58,032 nt of DNA from Paludibacteraceae bacterium (GTDB taxonomy: Bacteria; Bacteroidota; Bacteroidia; Bacteroidales; Paludibacteraceae), in NCBI GenBank assembly GCA_017630395.1, contig JAGBVI010000028.1:1-58032 (forward strand), given 5' to 3'. Positions 8,823-18,247 of the stretch are shown piece after piece. Numbering within the stretch: position 1 is the first letter of the stretch; every line of letters starts with the position of its first letter. The notes below the pieces were generated by a model. It saw only the letters and a program-made list of their open reading frames with translations. It did no database searches and was not told the DNA's origin. The position numbers were made by a program, and so were the translations under genes.

Positions 8823-9809
8823 ATGAAGCAATATAATTATTGTTTGGACTTCATCAAAGGTATAGCTTGTATCTTTGTTGTTTTTATGCATTGCGAGTTT
8901 CCAGGTATCATGGGCACTGTTGTGCAAGCTATCAGTCGTTTTTGTGTACCTCTCTTTTTTATGGTGTCTGGTTACTTCTGCTATAAATCAACAAATTATC
9001 AAGATAACGGCTCATGGCTCTTTAATAAGAAGGTCATACATATTTTAAAAATAACAATAAATGCTTCTTTGTTTTATCTTGTATTCGTTATAATCCAATC
9101 CCTTTTGTTTGACAACATCAATTGGCATATAACAATTGGAAGAATTTGCAAATTCTTATTATTCAATACACCTCCAATTATCGCAGGTCAATATTGGTTT
9201 TTGTTCGCTTTGCTTTATGTGTATATTTTATATGCAATTATAGAACGGTTTGGATTGCTGAAATATGCTTACCCTATTGCTGCATTCATGTTTTTAGTAT
9301 ATATAATCATGGCACAAGGAATGCATTTAGTTGGGATATCTGTTCCAAACATGTTTTATCGTAACTTTTTAGTCGAAGGCTTTGCTTTTTTCATGTTAGG
9401 ACATTGGATTCACAAGAATCAATCCACTTTACGTATAAGCAACCATACATTACTTTTTACGATTGTCATAACAACATTATTATGTTTGTTAGAACGTTAT
9501 TTGTTAGGAAGAGATTTTGGAGTCAATATCGTTACTATCCCTCAAGTATTCTGTCTTTTTCTTTATGCAGTAAACAATCCACAACAACATAAAAGTGTTA
9601 TCCAAGAAGTTGGTAAACGATATTCGATGTATGTCTATATTTTACATCCATTTGTATGGCATGTATTAGAATACATATATGAACACTACCATTTAGAAAC
9701 CAATACTCCGGCGTTATATGCAATGCCTATATTAGTGTTGTTTATTTCTTTATTATTATCCCATATTGTTTATCTGGGTAATGCTAAACTATTAACTCAA
9801 CGTAAATAG
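8823..9809 (+). CDS. Membrane O-acyltransferase (acyltransferase family 3)
   Basis: An integral inner-membrane protein of 328 residues with about ten hydrophobic spans. The opening LDFIKGIACIFVVFMHCEFPG and following FCVPLFFMVSGYFCYKS carry the conserved Arg/His-type signature region of family 3 acyltransferases such as those that O-acetylate surface polysaccharides. It probably acetylates the repeat unit at the membrane. It starts six bases after the lyase gene and ends four bases before the dehydrogenase gene. Confidence 0.88.
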   Translation: MKQYNYCLDFIKGIACIFVVFMHCEFPGIMGTVVQAISRFCVPLFFMVSGYFCYKSTNYQDNGSWLFNKKVIHILKITINASLFYLVFVIIQSLLFDNINWHITIGRICKFLLFNTPPIIAGQYWFLFALLYVYILYAIIERFGLLKYAYPIAAFMFLVYIIMAQGMHLVGISVPNMFYRNFLVEGFAFFMLGHWIHKNQSTLRISNHTLLFTIVITTLLCLLERYLLGRDFGVNIVTIPQVFCLFLYAVNNPQQHKSVIQEVGKRYSMYVYILHPFVWHVLEYIYEHYHLETNTPALYAMPILVLFISLLLSHIVYLGNAKLLTQRK

Positions 9810-9813
9810 ATTT

Positions 9814-10785
9814 ATGCCCAAAATACTTCATACTTATCGTTATACAGGTCGTCCTTGGGAAATACTTCAGTCTGTAGTTCCCGAAGGATATACCATCAAG
9901 ACACTTGATACTCCTACTTACGAACAACTGGTTAAAGAGGCAGAAGATGCTGATTATTTCTTGGTAAGCGGACGCTTGCCTATCGACAAGGGAGTATTGG
10001 ATGCAGCCAAGAAGCTGAAGATGATACAACGTACCGGTGTCGGAACTGAGATGCTTGATAAGGAAGAAATCAAGCAAAGGGGCATTCCTGTATATGTTAA
10101 TGCAGGCGTTAACGCACGCAGTGTAGCCGAACATACCCTTGCATTGATGTTATCTTGCTTAAAACGAATTCCCGCTATTGACAAACAAGTACGCCAAGGT
10201 ATATGGAAAAAACAGGAAACAGGCACTTCTTGTCACGAACTTTACGGCAAAACGGTAGGTTTAGTAGGTATGGGAGCCATTGGCAGACAAGTCGCCGAAT
10301 ATTTGCATGTTTTTGGTGCAAAAATCCTTTATACGGATCTTTGCCAATTATCATCAGAACAAGAACAGAAACTATATGCGACATATATATCTTCATTGGA
10401 AGAGATGTTACCATTAGTAGATATTCTTTCTTTTCATTGTCCATTAACTAATGATAACAAGGAGATTCTCAATGAAAGAACGTTATCTATGATGAAGTCA
10501 GATGCAATCATTGTCAATACAGCACGAGGAAAACTTATTGAAGAAGTTGCTCTTTATAAAGCATTGAAAAATGGAAAAGTTCGAGCTGCGGGTTTGGACG
10601 TTCATTATGAAGAACCAATATCTATAAACAATCACCTTTTGTCAACTTCAGACAATGTGATTCTTACCCCCCATATTGGAGGATTATCTTTTGAAACATT
10701 TCATGCTATGATGAAAGATGCTGTAGAGAATATTGTTTTATATGAAGAAGGCAATACGGAAATGCTCCAAAATAAGTTATTGTAA
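9814..10785 (+). CDS. D-isomer-specific 2-hydroxyacid dehydrogenase
   Basis: NAD-dependent interconversion of a 2-oxoacid and a D-2-hydroxyacid. The Rossmann motif GLVGMGAIGRQVAE begins near residue 150. The catalytic Arg is in VNTARG, the Glu in HYEEP and the His in LTPHIGG. Length 323 fits phosphoglycerate/glyoxylate-dehydrogenase relatives without an ACT domain. In a capsule operon this is unusual. Its simplest role is to supply a hydroxyacid such as lactate, glycerate, malate or a relative for attachment. The exact substrate cannot be read from the sequence. Confidence 0.85.
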   Translation: MPKILHTYRYTGRPWEILQSVVPEGYTIKTLDTPTYEQLVKEAEDADYFLVSGRLPIDKGVLDAAKKLKMIQRTGVGTEMLDKEEIKQRGIPVYVNAGVNARSVAEHTLALMLSCLKRIPAIDKQVRQGIWKKQETGTSCHELYGKTVGLVGMGAIGRQVAEYLHVFGAKILYTDLCQLSSEQEQKLYATYISSLEEMLPLVDILSFHCPLTNDNKEILNERTLSMMKSDAIIVNTARGKLIEEVALYKALKNGKVRAAGLDVHYEEPISINNHLLSTSDNVILTPHIGGLSFETFHAMMKDAVENIVLYEEGNTEMLQNKLL

Positions 10786-10809
10786 TTTAAACTTTTATTA
10801 TTCTAAGTT

Positions 10810-11922
10810 ATGGCTATATTGCTTACCTTTAAGAAAAAAATTTCTTCTATAATATTTCAAATTTGCCCAGTTTTTAAAGTGAGGCGATTCATTCAAAAGA
10901 TGCAGGTCGGGCATGTTGAAATGTACGGAGGATATGATGCATATTCTCACATAATGGAGAATTGTGAATACTTTCTTAAAAAAGAAAAATTGGAAAATAA
11001 GTCATATATGGATGAAGTTTTTTATGATATAGTTTATTGCTATTTAAAGTATGGAACTAATGCTAATGAATATTTTTGCTATAATTTTCCAAAACGAACG
11101 TCTAAAGAACGAGCAACTTATTTACCAAGAAAACGGAAAGACGATTTGCTTATAAAAAATATGGGAAAGAATTGGAATATTTATTTTGATCAAATAAAGG
11201 ATAAGTATTGTTTTTACAAAATAGCGAAGGACTTTTTCTGTAGAGATGCTTGCGAAATAGCAGCTCCTTCAGATTATGAATCTTTTATTTTTTTTATGAA
11301 TAAGCATAAGAAGGTGATAGCCAAGCCTTCAAGAGGAGGATGTGGTAGTGGTATTATTATTCTTGATTTACTAAATTTTGAGAACAATACTGAAAAGGCG
11401 TTTAATCACCTATTGTCTTTCAATACGCCTTTTATATTGGAAGAGATTGTAGAGCAAGATACTCGTATTGCTCAGTGGAATGCCTCTAGCTTAAATACAC
11501 TAAGAATACCATCTTTTAGGACTGCAAAAGGTAATCGTATTATTTATCCTTCCATTAGAATTGGACGGTCTGGCAGTATAGTAGATAATGCGGGTAGTGG
11601 AGGTACTTTTGCCGCAATTGACCCTCAAACAGGTAAAATCATAACAAAAGGATATGATAAACGTGGTAATAGCTTTGATAAACATCCTGATTCACAAATA
11701 ACTTATATAGGAATGCAAATACCTAAATGGGATGAATTGTTGGTGTTTGTGAGAAAAATGCATGAATCTATGGCCAAAGAGCATAAATACCTTGCATTTG
11801 ATTTGGCATTATCGACTAAGGGCTGGGTAGTTATAGAAGCTAATTGGGGTGAGATGTCTATGCCTCAAATTGAATTTGGGAAGGGTCTATATAAAGAATT
11901 TGAAGATTGCTTGTTTTCTTGA
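10810..11922 (+). CDS. Sugar-transfer-associated ATP-grasp protein
   Basis: A second ATP-grasp fold, of the type linked to polysaccharide loci (ATPgrasp_ST). The N-terminal 120 residues are specific to this type (YGGYDAYSHIM and TYLPRKRKDDLL-like region). The ATP-binding part contains VIAKPSRGGCGSGI near residue 174 and ILEEIVEQD near 213. The C-terminal part carries LAFDLALSTKGWVVIEANWG. It has 370 residues, with no signal peptide or membrane span. Family members are thought to ligate substituents during polysaccharide assembly. Together with the other ATP-grasp gene it points to amide or ester decoration. Confidence 0.8.
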   Translation: MAILLTFKKKISSIIFQICPVFKVRRFIQKMQVGHVEMYGGYDAYSHIMENCEYFLKKEKLENKSYMDEVFYDIVYCYLKYGTNANEYFCYNFPKRTSKERATYLPRKRKDDLLIKNMGKNWNIYFDQIKDKYCFYKIAKDFFCRDACEIAAPSDYESFIFFMNKHKKVIAKPSRGGCGSGIIILDLLNFENNTEKAFNHLLSFNTPFILEEIVEQDTRIAQWNASSLNTLRIPSFRTAKGNRIIYPSIRIGRSGSIVDNAGSGGTFAAIDPQTGKIITKGYDKRGNSFDKHPDSQITYIGMQIPKWDELLVFVRKMHESMAKEHKYLAFDLALSTKGWVVIEANWGEMSMPQIEFGKGLYKEFEDCLFS

Positions 11923-11951
11923 TTGATAATATGTAATTTGTTGTTGGTCCT

Positions 11952-13031
11952 ATGATAAAGATAGGTTTTGTCGGAGATATAAATCCTGGAGGTACTCTTG
12001 TTTACGGATGGGAATTAGGTGAAAATCTGAGTTCTCTTTTTGATGGTTTTGACATTCGGGTAGGTACATTGGAGTCTGCAATAGGAGATGGGAATACACT
12101 TTGTCATATAAAAATAGCCAACAAGCATATGGGAAATATTATATATTCTCCTGATGAAAGTATAAGTGTATTAAAGAAATTGAATATAAACGCTGTTTCT
12201 TTAGCAAATAATCATGCTTGTGATTGTGATTTGGAGGGGTTGGGTCATACAATTGAGGTATTAGAAGCTAACCAAATAGCTTATTTTGGAGCTGGTAGAA
12301 ATGAAGAAGAGGCATCAAGACCTGCCACACTAATTGTTAGGGGGTGTAAAGTTGGATTATTGGGATATTGTTATCCCGATACTAGTGCTAGATATGTTCC
12401 TAGTGAAAATGCTGGAGGTTTGAACTTTTATAGTAAAGAAAAAGTATTGGATGATATTAGAAGATATAAGGATACGTATGATTATCTTTTTATTCTTCCG
12501 CATTGGGGGGTCCAGCATAAAAAACGCCCTTTATATGTTGATATAGAAGCTGCAAAATTATTTATAAAGGAAGGTGCAACAGCTGTTATTGGCAGTCATA
12601 CTCATATACTTCAGCCTACCTTTAGTTATAAAAATCGCTTTATTGCGATGAGTTTAGGTAATTTCTTATTTCCAGACAGATATATAGTCCCTCCTCGAGT
12701 AACTTATTATCCTTCTATTTTGGAACGAAGTAATAAAAATATTCCTATAACGTTGTCTTATCCTATTGTTAATAAATTAACTTATAAACAAGTGCCTAAA
12801 TATGGTCGGTATGGAGCTGTTTGTTGTGTTAATATTGATGGGAATAAGCTTTCTTACCAAATAGTACATACCTATTTGGATTCCATTAATAAGTTGGAAC
12901 GAACTAAAGTTTCATTAAGGTATCGTGTGTTGTATCAATATCTTGCTTTTATATCAAAAAACACTATTCTTTCTAGAATAGAAGGAAAATGCTATCGAAT
13001 GCTATGTAGATTCTCATTTTTTAGCCGCTAA
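11952..13031 (+). CDS. CapA/PgsA-family metallophosphatase-like protein
   Basis: Family proteins are needed for poly-gamma-glutamate or amino-acid-decorated capsules and have a calcineurin-like fold. The sequence starts MIKIGFVGDINPGG. It contains VGTLESAIG, SLANNHACDC, LPHWGVQ and IGSHTHILQP, the metal-ligand motifs of this fold in the expected order. It has 359 residues and no signal peptide, so it is probably cytoplasmic or peripheral, unlike anchored PgsA. It follows an ATP-grasp gene, a common pairing for amide-bond chemistry. Confidence 0.85.
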   Translation: MIKIGFVGDINPGGTLVYGWELGENLSSLFDGFDIRVGTLESAIGDGNTLCHIKIANKHMGNIIYSPDESISVLKKLNINAVSLANNHACDCDLEGLGHTIEVLEANQIAYFGAGRNEEEASRPATLIVRGCKVGLLGYCYPDTSARYVPSENAGGLNFYSKEKVLDDIRRYKDTYDYLFILPHWGVQHKKRPLYVDIEAAKLFIKEGATAVIGSHTHILQPTFSYKNRFIAMSLGNFLFPDRYIVPPRVTYYPSILERSNKNIPITLSYPIVNKLTYKQVPKYGRYGAVCCVNIDGNKLSYQIVHTYLDSINKLERTKVSLRYRVLYQYLAFISKNTILSRIEGKCYRMLCRFSFFSR

Positions 13032-13033
13032 TT

Positions 13034-14509
13034 ATGAAGGATTGTAAACAATTGAAACATAAGGCAGTAACGGGTGCTTTTTGGACTTCTATTCAGAGAT
13101 TTATGAGTATATTTATACAATTTATCTCAAATATAGTTTTGGCACGCTTGTTAACCCCTAATGATTATGGCTGTATAGGTATGTTGGCTATATTTATGCT
13201 TTTGTCTTCTACAATTATTGATGGAGGATTTGGTTCGGCTTTGATACAAAAGAAAAGACCTACACAAGAAGATTATTCTACGATATTCTTTTGGAATTTA
13301 GGTTTGTCAATTGTTATATACGTCCTCTTATATTTATCAGCTCCTTTTGTTGCACAATTTTATCATATCGAGTTATTATGTCCTGTATTACGTGTTCAGG
13401 GAATTGCATTGATAATCAATGCGTTTCAACTAATTCAAACAAATCAGTTAAATAAGCAATTTAAGTTCAAGAAAATCTCAATAGTAACATTGTTTTCTTC
13501 TGTAGTTTCTTTGATGGTTACTATAGTGATGGCATATAAAGGCTTTGGGGTTTGGTCATTGGTAGCTCAAAATCTTTTAATGTCTTCTATACCAACGGTT
13601 ATTTATTGGTTGACTAATAAATGGAAGCCTTTATTAGTCTTTTCTATTCAATCCTTTAAGGAATTGTTTAGCTTTGGATTTTATATGTTTTTGTCTACGT
13701 TACTTTCAACTTTTGTAAACAATATTCAAGGATTGCTTATTGGTCGTTTCTATGACGCTGCTCAAATGGGATTTTATTCTAAAGCTCATAATACAGAGAA
13801 ATTAGCATCTACAAGTATTTCTCAAATACTGAGTCAAGTGTCTTATCCTTTATATGCAGAATTGCAAGATGATAAAAATAGTCTCATCAAAACTATCAAG
13901 AAACTGACTTTGTCTGTTTCTTATTTAACATTTCCAATGATGCTTTTATTGATACTTTTGGCAAAACCAATTTTTATACTCTTATTTTCTGATAAATGGC
14001 TTCCTGCGGTACCTTTTTTTCAAATTCTTTGTATTGCAGGTTTGGCGATTTGTTTGCAATCTGTTAATTCTCAATCTATAGCCGCGATAGGAAAAAGTAA
14101 AGTGATGTTTATTTGGTCTTTTATTAAACAAGGTATAGGTTTATTATTTATGATAGTTGGTTTGTTTTTTGGGGGAATGAAAGGATTGCTAATAGGAATG
14201 GTAATGAAATCATGGCTAATTTATATTATAAATGCTTCACTAGTTTCATATTATATAGGTTATAAGTTATGGAGACAGTTATTAGATATAGTACCGGTTT
14301 TACTACTTTCTACCGTAGCTTTTGCAATTTCTTATATAGGGGGGGGGCTAATCCAGATTTCATTATATGTTGATGCATGTATCATGTTTCTCGTTTTTGT
14401 GACAGTTTATGTGACAAGTTCTGTTTTTTTTAAGATGGAAGCTTATATACTTTTTTATAATTTAGTCAATCCTCATATAAGGAGAATTAAGGATAAATTA
14501 ATAAAATGA
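13034..14509 (+). CDS. wzx: Wzx-type polysaccharide flippase
   Basis: Moves the lipid-linked repeat unit across the inner membrane. It has 491 residues and 12 to 14 hydrophobic spans. The N-terminal segment has a typical signature (GAFWTSIQRFMSIFIQFI, ARLLTPNDYG). The C-terminal YYIGYKLWRQLLDIVP region matches the decayed fragment at 4133-4400, so this is the working flippase and the other is the relic. It starts two bases after the CapA-like gene and stops one base before the MmgE/PrpD gene. Base composition is strongly AT-rich compared with the gene that follows. Confidence 0.93.
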   Translation: MKDCKQLKHKAVTGAFWTSIQRFMSIFIQFISNIVLARLLTPNDYGCIGMLAIFMLLSSTIIDGGFGSALIQKKRPTQEDYSTIFFWNLGLSIVIYVLLYLSAPFVAQFYHIELLCPVLRVQGIALIINAFQLIQTNQLNKQFKFKKISIVTLFSSVVSLMVTIVMAYKGFGVWSLVAQNLLMSSIPTVIYWLTNKWKPLLVFSIQSFKELFSFGFYMFLSTLLSTFVNNIQGLLIGRFYDAAQMGFYSKAHNTEKLASTSISQILSQVSYPLYAELQDDKNSLIKTIKKLTLSVSYLTFPMMLLLILLAKPIFILLFSDKWLPAVPFFQILCIAGLAICLQSVNSQSIAAIGKSKVMFIWSFIKQGIGLLFMIVGLFFGGMKGLLIGMVMKSWLIYIINASLVSYYIGYKLWRQLLDIVPVLLLSTVAFAISYIGGGLIQISLYVDACIMFLVFVTVYVTSSVFFKMEAYILFYNLVNPHIRRIKDKLIK

Positions 14510-14510
14510 A

Positions 14511-15857
14511 ATGACAGATCGGTTCATTCAAGATATACGTTTAATTACAAAGGAATCTATTCTTTCGGAAGTTTATCTCCAAGCAAGAAAATGTTTGATA
14601 GACTATTTGGCAGTAACGATTTCTGGTGCATGTTCTTTTTCGGGCAAGGCTCTTGATTATATTCAGACAATGGGGCATGGTAATGAGAACGCTACTGTCA
14701 TTGGACTGAATTGTAAAACTGATATGCAAACAGCATCTCTCATCAATGGAATGAATGCTCATGTTCTCGAATTGGATGACGGTCATCGTCAGGGAGCTTT
14801 GCATGTAGGAAGTACTATCTTTTCAGCCCTATTGGCAATAGCAGAGAAAGAAAATCTTTCTAGTGAAGATTTTTTATACGGAGCCATCATTGGTTATGAA
14901 GTAACTGTCCGTTTGGCTTGTGCCATCCAACCAGGGAATAAACTTCGTGGTTATCATGCTACAGGTACCTGCGGTACAGTAGGGGCAACCATGGGAATTG
15001 CGGCAGCACTTGGTTTTGATGAGGAGCAAATGAAATCGGCTTTGTCGGCTGCTGTGACTTGTGCGGCCGGTGTATTGGAAATGCAGGAGGATAATGCTGA
15101 CTATAAACCACTCAATGTAGGACGTGCAGCTATGGATGCGGTAGCTGCTGCATATCTGGGTAAAGCTCGTTTTGCTCCTCCATTTGATGCAATAGGAGGC
15201 AAACGTGGATTTTTGAAGGTGATGACAGATGAACCGAAAACAGAATATCTGACGTATTTTGATTCGACCAGCCCATTAGCCATCACGCAGATTTATATGA
15301 AGACGTATGCAGCATGCCGACATACACATCCTACTATTGAAGCGGCGTTGACACTCCGGGAAAAGTATGATATCTATCCTTCGGATATAACTTCGATTGA
15401 GGTAGAAGCATACAAGTTGGCGGTTGCCGGACATGACCATACGGACATCTTGGGCATCAGTTCTGCCAAGATGAGTTTGCCATTCAGCGTAGCTTTGGCC
15501 TTATGCACAGGCAGTGCAGGTATGGAGGCTTATAACGGAACTAATATGACAGATAAAACTATACTCTCGTTGGCAAAAAGGGTGACGGTAACAGAAAATG
15601 AAGAATTATCATCTTTAGTACCTCGGAAACGTGCTTCCATTCTTCATTTAACCATGGGCGATGGAACCAAACTAACCTGTCGGGTAGATTATCCGAAAGG
15701 AGAGCCTGAAAATCCATTGACGGATGAGGAAATTGAAGAAAAGTTCGTATCTTTAGTTACAGCCAGTGGTTTTACTAAGGAAAGATGTAAAGATATTATT
15801 CACACCATCCAACAACCGTCATTTGAATTACCTACCCTTTTAGATAAATTGAAATAA
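14511..15857 (+). CDS. MmgE/PrpD family protein
   Basis: The family includes 2-methylcitrate dehydratase and cis-aconitate decarboxylase, so it handles di- and tricarboxylic acids. Typical stretches are LDDGHRQGALHVGSTIF near residue 85, YHATGTCGTVGATMG near 147 and CRHTHPTIEA near 268. The 448-residue length fits. It is out of place in a capsule locus. With the adjacent split fumarase/tartrate dehydratase it forms an acid-converting trio. Base composition is visibly richer in GC than the flippase or polymerase genes (32 of 60 bases at 15121-15180), suggesting a different origin. Confidence 0.85.
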   Translation: MTDRFIQDIRLITKESILSEVYLQARKCLIDYLAVTISGACSFSGKALDYIQTMGHGNENATVIGLNCKTDMQTASLINGMNAHVLELDDGHRQGALHVGSTIFSALLAIAEKENLSSEDFLYGAIIGYEVTVRLACAIQPGNKLRGYHATGTCGTVGATMGIAAALGFDEEQMKSALSAAVTCAAGVLEMQEDNADYKPLNVGRAAMDAVAAAYLGKARFAPPFDAIGGKRGFLKVMTDEPKTEYLTYFDSTSPLAITQIYMKTYAACRHTHPTIEAALTLREKYDIYPSDITSIEVEAYKLAVAGHDHTDILGISSAKMSLPFSVALALCTGSAGMEAYNGTNMTDKTILSLAKRVTVTENEELSSLVPRKRASILHLTMGDGTKLTCRVDYPKGEPENPLTDEEIEEKFVSLVTASGFTKERCKDIIHTIQQPSFELPTLLDKLK

Positions 15858-15858
15858 T

Positions 15859-16362
15859 ATGATATACTTGAAAACTCCCATTCAAGAAACAGACATCAGC
15901 CAACTGCAAGTGGGTGATGTCGTCTCTATTTCCGGATATATTTATACGGGGAGAGATGCTGTTCTTCCTAAAATAGTGAAACTGATAGAACAAGGTAAAT
16001 TGGAAGAATATGGAATAGATTTGAAGGGGTCTATCATCTTTCATACGGCAGTGAGTCCAGCGGGTGTAGGTCCTACTTCTAGTAATAAATTTGAGATAGA
16101 AAGTAGTTTTCCTGCGTTGTCGAAGGCAGGAGTTAAGCTTCATTTAGGGAAGGGTGCTTTATCCTCCTATACCATTCAATCGTTGAATGAGAATAATTCT
16201 GTTTTTGCGGTAATTCCTCCCGTGACAGCTTTGTTGGAAAGTTTGACCTTAGAAAGAGAAGTTGTTGCTTTCCCTGAGTTAGGAATGGAAGCCTTGCATC
16301 GTATCAAAGTAGAAAATTATCAAGCTATTATAGCTGTTGCACATGGTAAAAGCATATATTGA
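15859..16362 (+). CDS. Class I fumarase / L-tartrate dehydratase, beta-type subunit
   Basis: Corresponds to the C-terminal swivelling domain of iron-sulfur fumarases, as in TtdB. It has 167 residues. LKTPIQETDISQLQVGDVV and GYIYTGRDAVLP cover the start, and SPAGVGPTSSNKFE near residue 66 is the substrate-binding loop. In most relatives the RDA motif is followed by Ala-His; here it is Val-Leu, a possible specificity change. It sits one base after mmgE/prpD and one base before the alpha subunit. The order beta then alpha is the reverse of the usual ttdA-ttdB order. Confidence 0.82.
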   Translation: MIYLKTPIQETDISQLQVGDVVSISGYIYTGRDAVLPKIVKLIEQGKLEEYGIDLKGSIIFHTAVSPAGVGPTSSNKFEIESSFPALSKAGVKLHLGKGALSSYTIQSLNENNSVFAVIPPVTALLESLTLEREVVAFPELGMEALHRIKVENYQAIIAVAHGKSIY

Positions 16363-16363
16363 A

Positions 16364-17212
16364 ATGAATTCTGATATAATCAATAAAGTAAAACAAACTT
16401 TGGTAAGGGCAGGATCTTCATTTCGAAAGGATCAAATTGAAGCTTATGAATTTGCTATTGCTAAAGAGATATGTAATAATGCGAAGTGGGCATTATCTCA
16501 GACGTTAGAAAATGCGAGAGTTGCATGTTCTAAATGTAGTCCCCTTTGTGACGATACAGGTATTCCTCATCTGTATTTAGAAGTAGGGCCAAATCAGGTA
16601 GTAACCGGACAACTTATTGAAGATATCCACGAAGGGGTTCGTCAAGGTTTGCGAGAACTACCTGGACGACCGATGGCTGTTAAAGGCAATGACATCCAGC
16701 GTATTGAACAATCAGATGGTCTTTATGAAGATGCAGCCGCTTTAGATGCGGCTCCTTTGATTGTCCGAAATATACAAGAAGACGAAATGCGTTTAACCGT
16801 TTTGATGTTGGGAGGAGGTCCGGCTATCCGCGGTATTACTCAGAGTATCTTTCATAAACATAGCATTCATGTAGTGGTAGATGAGATTGTAAAACGAGCA
16901 TCAGAAGGTGTGAAGAAATTAGGTTGCACACCGTGTACTTTGGCTATTGGAGTAGGTCGTTCTCAATATGAAGCAACTTCGATGATGATGGAAGCTATGG
17001 TGAAAGGTAATTATAGTATTCAATCTGAATTAGAAAAAGAAATAACTGCAAGAGTTAATGAGACAAATGTTGGTCCATTAGGATTGGGAGGAGGTACAAC
17101 TGTGTTAGCAACTTTTCTTAATGTTGGACCACAGAGAGCTAGTGGCGTTAGAATTGTGGCAATTCGTCCTTGTTGTTGTTTTGAACCAAGACGTGCAACT
17201 GTGTCGTTGTAA
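16364..17212 (+). CDS. Class I fumarase / L-tartrate dehydratase, alpha-type subunit
   Basis: The [4Fe-4S]-bearing catalytic half of a split class I hydro-lyase, as in TtdA. The three cluster cysteines are readable: one in PLCDDTGIP, one in LGCTPCTLAIGVG, and one in the run RPCCCFEPRR near the C-terminus. GLGGGTTVLATF corresponds to the family GLGGxTT motif. It has 282 residues from ATG 16364; the frame opens at TTG 16337 inside the beta gene. It would reversibly add water to fumarate or a relative (giving malate) or remove water from tartrate. Substrate is uncertain. Confidence 0.83.
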   Translation: MNSDIINKVKQTLVRAGSSFRKDQIEAYEFAIAKEICNNAKWALSQTLENARVACSKCSPLCDDTGIPHLYLEVGPNQVVTGQLIEDIHEGVRQGLRELPGRPMAVKGNDIQRIEQSDGLYEDAAALDAAPLIVRNIQEDEMRLTVLMLGGGPAIRGITQSIFHKHSIHVVVDEIVKRASEGVKKLGCTPCTLAIGVGRSQYEATSMMMEAMVKGNYSIQSELEKEITARVNETNVGPLGLGGGTTVLATFLNVGPQRASGVRIVAIRPCCCFEPRRATVSL

Positions 17213-17227
17213 ATTAAGTTTTGATAT

Positions 17228-18247
17228 ATGGAAATTTGTGATAATTCAATTAGTAATCCGTTAGTTTCAGTTCGATGTTTTACCTACAACCAATCTGCAT
17301 ACATTAAGGATGCACTGAATGGTTTTGTGATGCAACAAACTAACTTTCCCTTTGTAGTACTTGTTGTTGACGATGCATCTACAGATGGGGAGCAGGAGGT
17401 AATCCGTAAATTTATGACGGAGGAATTTGAATTGTCAGATGCTTCTGTTGCTTACGAAAAAGAGACTGAATTTGCGTATATTCAATATGCACAGCATAAA
17501 ACAAACAAGAATTGTTTTATGGTTGCGATGTTTTTGAAAGAAAATCATTATTCTCAAAAGAAAAAGAAATTTCCATATTTAGCAGAGTGGCGAGATGGAG
17601 TTAAATATGAGGCTATTTGTGAAGGCGATGACTACTGGATTGACCCTTTGAAACTACAAAAACAAGTAGATTTTTTGGAAGAGAATGATGAGTGTGGTTT
17701 GGTATATGGAAAAGCCAAAGAATATTTGCAAGCAAAAGGAATGTGTGGTTCTTTTATAGGAGGAAAGGCAACATCTTTTGAAGATATTTTTTTTAAAGGG
17801 AATCCTGTGCCGACTTTAACAGCTTGTTATAGAGTGAAAATTCTTAATGAATATCGTAAGAATATACAACTTCCTAATTTTGCAATGGGGGACCTTCCTA
17901 TGTGGCTATATATATCTAAGCATTATTCGATTCATTTTATTGATGAAGTACTTGGGGTTTACAGAGTATTGAAAAATTCAGCTTCTGGTAGAATAAGTTA
18001 CGATGCTAGATTACGTTTTATTCAATCATCTTTTGATGTAAGACGATTTTTTTGTGATTATTATAAATTACCATATATGAACTCTTTAGATGAGTTTAAA
18101 GCCAGAGTATATTATTTATCGGCAAAGGAATTTGGACAGATTGAAGATATGAGAAAGCATTATGTCTGCATAAAAAATAAATTGAGTATCAAGGAACGTG
18201 TTGTACATTATTTGTATATATTGGGTATTGTGGGGAATAAAGGATGA
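17228..18247 (+). CDS. Family 2 glycosyltransferase
   Basis: GT-A fold enzyme that adds a sugar to the growing lipid-linked unit on the cytoplasmic face. VSVRCFTYNQSAYIKDAL begins the nucleotide-binding domain. VLVVDDASTDGEQEVI holds the first aspartates. YEAICEGDDYWIDPLKLQ holds the metal-binding motif. It has 339 residues and no membrane span. Its stop overlaps the next start by four bases (ATGA), so translation is probably coupled. Confidence 0.9.
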   Translation: MEICDNSISNPLVSVRCFTYNQSAYIKDALNGFVMQQTNFPFVVLVVDDASTDGEQEVIRKFMTEEFELSDASVAYEKETEFAYIQYAQHKTNKNCFMVAMFLKENHYSQKKKKFPYLAEWRDGVKYEAICEGDDYWIDPLKLQKQVDFLEENDECGLVYGKAKEYLQAKGMCGSFIGGKATSFEDIFFKGNPVPTLTACYRVKILNEYRKNIQLPNFAMGDLPMWLYISKHYSIHFIDEVLGVYRVLKNSASGRISYDARLRFIQSSFDVRRFFCDYYKLPYMNSLDEFKARVYYLSAKEFGQIEDMRKHYVCIKNKLSIKERVVHYLYILGIVGNKG

